Made by a program: the position numbers and the translations under genes. Of a DNA stretch of 11,144 bases, positions 6,555 to 11,144 are shown piece by piece. The notes beneath the pieces are model-generated. The model saw only the letters and a program-made list of their open reading frames with translations, was not told where the DNA came from and ran no database searches. The DNA is from Actinomycetes bacterium (GTDB taxonomy: Bacteria > Actinomycetota > Acidimicrobiia > Acidimicrobiales > Bog-793), in NCBI GenBank assembly GCA_021823365.1, contig JAKAOD010000055.1, positions 1 to 11,144 on the forward strand, given 5' to 3'. Position 1 is the stretch's first letter, and each line of letters starts with the position of its first letter.

Positions 6555-7379
6555 ATGCAGATCATCCCGAAGCGAAAGAGCGAGGCTCCGCACTTGCCGT
6601 CTCCTGCCCCCCGGATCTCGGTCAGGGGCGCGCAGCGGGCCGTCGTCGTCCTTGCGCTGCCGGCGCTCTCCCTCGCCGTCCCTGCCGCCGTGCAGGCGTC
6701 GCGTGCGGCGTCAGGTGTTGCCGGGATGCCCGGGCTCACAGCGCGGGTGCGCGGCCTGTCCGCGTCGACGGGGACGGGTGCGGCGGCGGGGATCGACTGG
6801 GCGCGGGGCGCGGTGTTCGGCAGCGTGGGCAACGTCGGCGCCCATGCGCTCGCCGACTGCGCCGTGGCGGCCGTCGCGGACATCGAGCAGCTGCTGCAGG
6901 GGCGCACCACGCCGATCGACCCGGCACCTTTCCTCGCTGAGTACGCCATGCTCGCGCGGGCGGCCGGCGAGTCGCCCGGGCCGGGCGCCGTGCTCCCGCC
7001 CTGGCTCGTCCTCAGGGCCTGGCACGCGCCGGGGATCGCCGGCACGCGCATCGCCCCCGCCGTCCCGGTCGGCCCCGGACGCTCCAGCCTCGAGCATGCC
7101 CTCTCCGGCGGCCCCCTCTATGCCGTCGTCGACCTTCCACGCGCCGCCTCGGCGGCTCCGGTGCGGGTCGGTGCGGACGACCTCGCGCTCAAGGCGTGGA
7201 CGGCCGCTACGCCGCCGTCGGGATACTCAGGTGGCGGCGCCCACGTCGTGGCGGTCGTCGGCTACGACGCGCAGTACGTCGACGTCGTGACCTGGGGATA
7301 CGTCCAGCCCATCTCATGGGCCCTCTGGGCGCACATGGTCGCCCAGGTCTGGTCCGTCACGCCCCAGGCAGCGCCCTGA
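6555..7379 (+). CDS. Secreted papain-like cysteine peptidase-type protein
   Basis: A 274-residue predicted exported protein. A basic N-terminus is followed by a hydrophobic run at about 29-47 (VVVLALPALSLAVPAAV) and an AxA-like site near AVQA (45-48), so a signal peptide or lipid-free anchor is likely. The mature part looks like a diverged papain/C39-type fold. DCAVAAVADI (101-110) would hold the nucleophile Cys102. GGGAHVVAVVGYD (226-238) supplies His230. YVDVVTWGYVQPISWALWAHM (241-261) is the third block, in which the NSWG-like Asn is replaced by Val. I recall uncharacterised secreted proteins with this VVTWG...W ending. GAAGG at 6540-6544 is a fair ribosome site for ATG 6555. The gene converges on the GH26-like gene. 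Target unknown; it may process or bind a cell-surface protein. Confidence 0.75.
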   Translation: MQIIPKRKSEAPHLPSPAPRISVRGAQRAVVVLALPALSLAVPAAVQASRAASGVAGMPGLTARVRGLSASTGTGAAAGIDWARGAVFGSVGNVGAHALADCAVAAVADIEQLLQGRTTPIDPAPFLAEYAMLARAAGESPGPGAVLPPWLVLRAWHAPGIAGTRIAPAVPVGPGRSSLEHALSGGPLYAVVDLPRAASAAPVRVGADDLALKAWTAATPPSGYSGGGAHVVAVVGYDAQYVDVVTWGYVQPISWALWAHMVAQVWSVTPQAAP

Positions 7380-7436
7380 GGACGGCTGGTCGCCGGCCTG
7401 GCGCACCGCAGACGACGCGGAGGGGCAGGGCGCCGC
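7380..7436. other. Short convergent spacer, possible shared terminator region
   Basis: Only 57 bases separate two convergent stop codons. A weak stem CGCC-GGCCT-GGCG (about 7391-7403) is the best fold seen. No T tract occurs on either strand, so any bidirectional termination is unproven. Confidence 0.25.
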
Positions 7437-8534
7437 TCAGGCCCCGCCCTGCGCCGACGAGGCCTGGTAGCGGGCGATCGCCGAGCGCGGGCCGAAGGCG
7501 GCGACGTAGGCGGCGAAGGACCGGGGGGCCGACTTCGGGCTCAGCTGCAGGATGTGATTGTCACCTGCGTCGTACCACGACTCGTAGGCGACGTCGTGGG
7601 ACGCGACGAAGCGCCCGATGGCGCTCACGTAGCTGCCGTCGTCCCCGAGGGTCCGGAGCGTGCCCCACTCGGGGATGCTGAGCGGCTTGCCGTGCTGGCG
7701 CGCGAACCGGTAGACGGCGTTCAGCCCGAGCGGCTCGCTCGCGAGCGTCGGCCAGCGCTTCCGCGAGCCGACGGGAGGAAGCTTCATCGAAGCCTCGTCG
7801 TAGGCGTCGATTCCGACGATGTCGACCGCGGCATTTCCCGGGTAGTAGGCCGCGAGGGGCAGGTTCTCGTAGTTGGCATTGACGTTCCAGTCGAAGAGGA
7901 AATGGGCTCCGGGCACGGCCCGCATCGTGCGGACGATCCGGGCGAAGTACAGAGCCCAGTCGTGCCACTGCGCCGGTTGGGCGCCGATCCAGTCGACCTC
8001 CCAGGGCCCGTTCATCTCCGGGCCGAGGCGTATCACCGAGTAGCCGAGCCCTGCCGCGACGAGGTTCTGCGCGAGGTGCTCCGCGTAGACGTCGAAGCGA
8101 CCCCTCGCGCCGAGGAGGCGCCAGTTGGCCGTGGCCGCGACGTCGTCGGGGACCAGGTTCTCCGTGATGATCAGGGTGTGCTGGCTTGGGTCGGCCGCCA
8201 CCCACTTCGCGTAGCCGTAGCGGGGGTTGGTGATCCACGGGTCCTGCCACTGCGACCAGTTCGGCTCCTCGGTGCTGAACACCTCGAGGCAGTCGTAGGT
8301 GATCCCGGTGGCCTTCTCCGCCTGCGCGAGCTGGCGACCGTAGGAGGCGTAGATGCAGGTCGTCTTCGAGTTGCCGGCCTGCACGAGCCCGACCGCTCGT
8401 GGCGCCGACCAGGTCGTGGCCGCTCCGGCGCGACGCGCGAGCGCGCCGGTGCCGAGGACAAGGCCAGGGACGGCGGCCAGCGCCGCGACGAGCGGGGCGG
8501 CGGCGATTCCCCGCCAGGGGTGCCGGTGTGCCAC
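7437..8534 (-). CDS. Secreted GH26-like glycoside hydrolase
   Basis: A 365-residue exported TIM-barrel glycosidase, read from GTG 8534 on the minus strand. The N-terminus HRHPWRG, then hydrophobic IAAAPLVAALAAVPGLVLG (10-28) and an AGA site, forms a signal peptide. This is the main reason for choosing this start; the frame stays open upstream but becomes Arg-rich junk. RLGPEMNGPWEVDW (169-182) matches the GH26 acid/base block with Glu173, though the usual His before it is Pro172. LSIPEWGTL (285-293) gives the nucleophile Glu289. GIDAYD (241-246) and FLFDWNVNAN (212-221) are further barrel-strand motifs. GH26 members cut beta-mannans and related glycans, and GH26-like proteins also occur in exopolysaccharide loci. 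Its divergent neighbour is a polysaccharide flippase, so trimming or release of the exported glycan is plausible. The glycan itself is unknown. Confidence 0.82.
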   Translation of the reverse strand: MAHRHPWRGIAAAPLVAALAAVPGLVLGTGALARRAGAATTWSAPRAVGLVQAGNSKTTCIYASYGRQLAQAEKATGITYDCLEVFSTEEPNWSQWQDPWITNPRYGYAKWVAADPSQHTLIITENLVPDDVAATANWRLLGARGRFDVYAEHLAQNLVAAGLGYSVIRLGPEMNGPWEVDWIGAQPAQWHDWALYFARIVRTMRAVPGAHFLFDWNVNANYENLPLAAYYPGNAAVDIVGIDAYDEASMKLPPVGSRKRWPTLASEPLGLNAVYRFARQHGKPLSIPEWGTLRTLGDDGSYVSAIGRFVASHDVAYESWYDAGDNHILQLSPKSAPRSFAAYVAAFGPRSAIARYQASSAQGGA

Positions 8535-8608
8535 GCGAGGTCCAGCGCTCAGCCGGCGCGACGGAGCGCCGAAGCTGCGCGCGCCGCCCGCCCCGCCACC
8601 TGCTGCAC

Positions 8609-8626
8609 GGCGGGATGATATCCGCC
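8609..8626. promoter_or_regulatory. Imperfect dyad with TATCAT box on minus strand
   Basis: GGCGG(G)AT - GAT - ATCCGCC forms a seven-pair dyad with one extra G and a three-base centre. On the minus strand it contains TATCAT (complement of 8615-8620), a fair -10 for the GH26-like gene starting at 8534. No good TTGACA-like -35 is seen 17 bases farther up; that space is occupied by the next dyad, so an activator could substitute. Confidence 0.3.
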
Positions 8627-8628
8627 AG

Positions 8629-8648
8629 CCCTCGCGACCTCGCGAGGG
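8629..8648. promoter_or_regulatory. Perfect 9-bp inverted repeat, candidate operator
   Basis: CCCTCGCGA-CC-TCGCGAGGG is an exact nine-base inverted repeat with a two-base spacer, lying between the divergent glycoside hydrolase and flippase genes. Symmetry and spacing suit a dimeric repressor or activator. It sits at the expected -35 position for the TATCAT box at 8615-8620 (minus strand). CG-rich palindromes do arise by chance in DNA of this composition, so this is moderate evidence. Confidence 0.4.
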
Positions 8649-8821
8649 GAGCTGCCGCACCATGACGCCTCTCGACACCCGGCGCGCATCCCGGGGCCGC
8701 CCGGGCGCTTGTCGTCTCCCCGGTGCCGAGGGTCGATATCGTATGCCCATCGGCGCCGTCGACCCGCACGGGGGCCGCCCGCGCGGTTGCGGGGAGCCGG
8801 GTCTGGCGGCGAGGACGGAGA

Positions 8822-10423
8822 GTGAGCCAAGACGTGCCGGAGGAGCTGCCGGCACCGCCGGAGTCCGACCAGCGTGCGCCGGGCCGGGCGAGGCTGAGGA
8901 GGATCCTCTCGGGCCTCGGCTGGAACACCGGCGGGCAGGTCGTGTCGGTCGCCCTCAACCTCGCGCTCACGCCCTTCCTGCTGCTCCGCCTCGGCGTCAG
9001 CGCGTACGGCCTGTACGCCCTCCTGAGCTCGTTCCGCGGCCTGCTGTCCAACCTCGACGGCGGCTTCGGTCCGACCTCGTCGCGCTACTTCGCGGTCTAC
9101 GCCGGAGCCGACGACCGCAGGTCGACGGCCGGCCTCGTCGTGACGATCTCGGCGATCCTCACGGCCATCGTCGGCACGCTGGGCGGGATCGTCGCACTCC
9201 TCGCTCCGCAGATCACGGAGCTGTTCCACACCTCGAGCTCGCTTCACCACGAAGCCACCGGGCTGCTGCGGGCCTTCATGCCGCTCCTTCTTACGGCAGC
9301 ATTGCGGGGCTCTTTCCAGCGCATCTTGAGGTCCCACCACCGCTGGGCCTACATCAACGTCTCCATGACCGTCGGGACCGCGGTCTACGTGGCGCTCGCG
9401 ATGCTGCTGGTGGGGGAGGGGCATGGCCTCGTCGGCCTCCTGTGGGCGAGCGTCGCCCAGGAGGCCGTCGTCGACGTCGCCTCCGTGGCGGCGGCGACGC
9501 GTCATTTCTCCTGGCGCGACTGCCGGCTCCTGCCGCGCGGCGTCACGCGGGAGATCGCCCGCTACGCGAGCCGGGTCCAGCTCGCCGCCATCGCGAGCTC
9601 GTTCAACTACGAGATCGACTCCCTGCTCGTCGGGCTGATCTTCCCGGTCCGCTACGTCGCGTACTACAGCATCGGGTCGAACTTCTCGAACCAGCTGACC
9701 AGCCTGCCGACGAACGCGGTGAGCCCGGTGGCGGTCACGCTGTCGAGGACCTTCGGCCGCTCGGGGCTCCCGGCGACCCTGCGCGAGTTCACCGAGCTGC
9801 AGCGGGTCTGGGTGCGCGCCGTCGCGCCCTATGCCCTGATCGGTGCGGTCTGTGGCTACTTCGGGATCCTGCGGTGGCTCGGGCCGCAGGAGCGTCTCGC
9901 CGGCGTCGTCGCGGTCATCCTCCTCGGCGGCCAGGTGCTGAACCTGCTGAGCCAGGTGATGGCCGAGCTCGGCAAAGCGGTCAACAAGCCCGGCCTCGAG
10001 TCGCGCTATCTCGGGACGGGCGTCGTCATCAACGTGGCGCTCACGATCCCGCTCGCGTTCACAGTCGGGATGCTGGGCGTGCCGATCGGCACCGCGATCG
10101 GGCAGGTGGTCAGCACGTTGTACTTCCTGCACATCGCGAAGCGCGAGATCGACCGGGGGCTTCGTAGCTTCCTCGCCGACATTCCCGCGCTGGCGACGCT
10201 CGCCGCCACGGCCTGCGCCGTCGCCCTCGTCCTCCCTGCCCATGCCGTCGCCCCGCGGGGCGCGTTCGGCCTGCTGCTCTGCGCCGTCCCGGCGGTCATC
10301 GCCCTCGCCGTCCACGCGGCGCTGGTCGGCGGGCTGAAGAGGACCGCACGCGTCATCGCCCCAGGGGCGAGCTGGAGCGCTCCTGCGGGCGCAGCACCGG
10401 CGCCGCACGACAGGTTCCGCTAG
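8822..10423 (+). CDS. Polysaccharide flippase, MOP superfamily (Wzx-like)
   Basis: A 533-residue polytopic membrane protein. After about 35 hydrophilic residues rich in Pro and Glu it shows roughly 12-14 hydrophobic segments. The early pattern GWNTGGQVVSVALNLALTPF then LLLRLGVSAYGLYALLSS is characteristic of Wzx/MOP exporters (family pattern: membrane helix, then G-x-x-x-YGLY/FGLY). The later FNYEIDSLLVGLIFPVRYVAYYSIG is a typical second-bundle helix pair. MOP flippases move undecaprenyl-linked oligosaccharides across the membrane for surface polysaccharide assembly. GTG 8822 is preferred because GAGGA (8811-8815) lies six bases upstream; an in-frame GTG at 8723 would add 33 low-complexity residues. 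It is divergent from the GH26-like gene across 287 bases and is followed by a strong hairpin, so it appears to be monocistronic. The substrate glycan is unknown. Confidence 0.9.
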   Translation: MSQDVPEELPAPPESDQRAPGRARLRRILSGLGWNTGGQVVSVALNLALTPFLLLRLGVSAYGLYALLSSFRGLLSNLDGGFGPTSSRYFAVYAGADDRRSTAGLVVTISAILTAIVGTLGGIVALLAPQITELFHTSSSLHHEATGLLRAFMPLLLTAALRGSFQRILRSHHRWAYINVSMTVGTAVYVALAMLLVGEGHGLVGLLWASVAQEAVVDVASVAAATRHFSWRDCRLLPRGVTREIARYASRVQLAAIASSFNYEIDSLLVGLIFPVRYVAYYSIGSNFSNQLTSLPTNAVSPVAVTLSRTFGRSGLPATLREFTELQRVWVRAVAPYALIGAVCGYFGILRWLGPQERLAGVVAVILLGGQVLNLLSQVMAELGKAVNKPGLESRYLGTGVVINVALTIPLAFTVGMLGVPIGTAIGQVVSTLYFLHIAKREIDRGLRSFLADIPALATLAATACAVALVLPAHAVAPRGAFGLLLCAVPAVIALAVHAALVGGLKRTARVIAPGASWSAPAGAAPAPHDRFR

Positions 10424-10435
10424 CGGGCCGCGGCC

Positions 10436-10473
10436 GGACGCGGCGCTTCTCGTCGCGTCGGCGCCGCGCGTCC
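10436..10473 (+). terminator. GC-rich hairpin after the flippase gene
   Basis: GGACGC-GGCGC (10436-10446) pairs with GCGCC-GC-GCGTCC (10461-10473): eleven base pairs with a two-base bulge and a 14-base loop. It starts 13 bases after the flippase stop. No T tract follows, as is common for actinobacterial terminator-like hairpins, so it may terminate or only protect the 3' end. Confidence 0.42.
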
Positions 10474-10677
10474 TCGTGACACCGCGTGCTGTGCTGACAC
10501 GCATGCGGCCGTGTCCCAAAGGATCGACATCGGATCAGAAGTTGCCACGAGGGTGACCTCGTTGCGCACTCAAGGGTGCGGATGCGCGCCACGACGCCGC
10601 TGAGCTGCCCACTATCAGCGCTCTCTACGCGTTCGTACCACGGCAACCGGTGACGCCCAGCGTGCTGCGCCGCGTGC

Positions 10678-10713
10678 TAAAGAGTCACGGACAGCGGGGC
10701 GTTAGTGACTTTA
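10678..10713. repeat. Inverted repeat just upstream of the last gene
   Basis: TAAAG-AG-TCAC (10678-10688) is mirrored by GTGACTTTA (10705-10713): nine pairs with a two-base bulge and a 16-base centre. It ends 15 bases before ATG 10729. It could be an operator, or an mRNA hairpin close to the ribosome site. Confidence 0.4.
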
Positions 10714-10728
10714 CGTGGCTGGACATAG

Positions 10729-11133
10729 ATGGGCACGACGTCGATGAGGCGTTCAGGGCGGTTCGGCGGCAACCGCCGGCGCATGCTGGGCCGTGTCGTC
10801 GGCCTCGGCGCGTTGCTCGTCGTCCCTGCCGGCATCACGACGAGCGCGGGCTCCTCCGGCGGCACCGGGGCGGCCAGCGGCGTCCTCGGCGCCACCGAGA
10901 CGCTGGCGCAGGTGATCATCACCCTGCAGAGCCGAATCGTCGGCGTCACCGCCTCGGCGGTCGGCGCGTTGGGCGCCGGGGCCGGGGCCGCCGGGTCGGG
11001 CGCGCGACGCCTCCGCGGGACCACGACCACGACGGCCGCCCCGCCGCCGTCAACGGATGCACCGGCACCGAGCGCGCCCGGCCCGCCCGGTGGCGGTGGC
11101 CCGGGGCACCACGGGCAGGGTCAGGGCGGGTAG
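10729..11133 (+). CDS. Small Ala/Gly-rich predicted secreted protein, unknown function
   Basis: A 134-residue frame whose family I do not recognise. The N-terminus is basic (MRRSGRFGGNRRRMLGR, from Met6 if ATG 10744 is used). A hydrophobic run VVGLGALLVVPAGI and a TSA cleavage-like site follow, so export is likely. RRRML is loosely like a twin-arginine motif but lacks the full consensus. The middle is Ala/Gly/Val-rich with VLGATETLAQVIITLQSRIVGVTASAV, possibly an amphipathic or membrane-associated helix. The tail is low-complexity: TTTTTAAPPPS, then Pro/Gly- and His/Gln-rich to the end, like a cell-wall-spanning linker. A weak GGA at 10721 is the only ribosome signal for ATG 10729. The gene could be real and surface-located; composition bias in high-GC DNA is the main reason for doubt. 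Confidence 0.55.
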   Translation: MGTTSMRRSGRFGGNRRRMLGRVVGLGALLVVPAGITTSAGSSGGTGAASGVLGATETLAQVIITLQSRIVGVTASAVGALGAGAGAAGSGARRLRGTTTTTAAPPPSTDAPAPSAPGPPGGGGPGHHGQGQGG

Positions 11134-11144
11134 CCGGCCGAGGC

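Larger units (their letters stand above)
10424..10728. other. Intergenic stretch of 305 bases, lower GC, several inverted repeats, no gene seen
   Basis: After the hairpin at 10436-10473 the base composition falls (about 10500-10730 is visibly richer in A/T than the genes). Small dyads are ACGAGG-GTGA-CCTCGT (10547-10562), CGCAC-TCAAGG-GTGCG (10565-10580) and the larger 10678-10713 repeat. No tRNA, known riboswitch core or transposase frame was recognised. It may be a promoter/leader for the last gene, or degenerate mobile DNA. Confidence 0.45.

Noticed and set aside
8709..8744. Possible + strand promoter for the flippase (TTGTCG with GATATC/TATCGT)
   Set aside because: Spacing is 20-22 bases rather than about 17, and the hexamers match poorly; not strong enough to call.
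8535..8855. N-terminal extension of the GH26-like gene upstream of GTG 8534
   Set aside because: The extra 107 residues are Arg/Pro-rich, precede a well-formed signal peptide, and would run over the flippase start and the intergenic dyads.
8549..10519. Very long open frame on the minus strand across the flippase gene
   Set aside because: Translation is Arg/Asp/Gly/Glu-rich with no family motif, while the + strand frame has clear membrane segments and a ribosome site. It is a typical antisense shadow in high-GC DNA.
10353..10646. Minus-strand frame of 97 residues after the flippase gene, considered as a transposase remnant
   Set aside because: No transposase catalytic motif or terminal repeat pair could be identified, and half of it is antisense to the flippase end and hairpin.
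11021..11100. Possible tandem repeat or CRISPR-like unit in the last gene
   Set aside because: It is only low-complexity Thr, Pro and Gly codons; no regular repeat-spacer structure.

Overview
The window is very GC-rich, with C or G in most third codon positions, frequent GTG starts, tight four-base gene overlaps, and Ala/Arg/Gly/Val-rich proteins. This points to a high-GC actinobacterium. An acidimicrobial or similar lineage is possible, but the sequence alone cannot place it more precisely. No tRNA, rRNA, CRISPR array or intact insertion sequence was seen.

Region 1 (2-6176, all + strand) reads as one transcription unit. It begins with the 3' end of an ABC exporter ATPase. A two-domain alpha/beta-hydrolase, a PAPS-type sulfotransferase, an AcpS-like phosphopantetheinyl transferase, a stand-alone carrier protein, a class II aaRS-like amino acid:[carrier protein] ligase and an ATP-grasp ligase follow. 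Most junctions are ATGA/GTGA overlaps or short gaps. The logic is compact: the transferase arms the carrier protein, the aaRS-like enzyme loads an amino acid on its phosphopantetheine thiol, and the hydrolase and/or ATP-grasp enzyme passes the aminoacyl unit to an acceptor. The sulfotransferase adds sulfate and the ABC protein may export the product. The individual families are recognised from motifs. The assembled pathway and its product are inference, and this is the part of the window most likely to be an undescribed system. A hairpin with a T-rich tail at 6373-6411 may end the unit.

Region 2 (6177-8534) is a non-coding stretch, then a secreted papain-like cysteine peptidase-type protein (+), converging on a secreted GH26-like glycoside hydrolase (-).

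Region 3 (8535-10473) is a divergent intergenic region with two adjacent dyads, then a polysaccharide flippase of the MOP superfamily (+) ending in a strong GC hairpin. Flippase, glycoside hydrolase and sulfotransferase together suggest an extracellular polysaccharide or glycoconjugate locus. The carrier-protein operon may therefore decorate a surface glycan with amino acid and sulfate groups, although an independent small-molecule cluster is equally open.

Region 4 (10474-11144) is a less GC-rich intergenic stretch with several inverted repeats and a short Ala/Gly-rich, Pro-tailed predicted secreted protein of unknown function.
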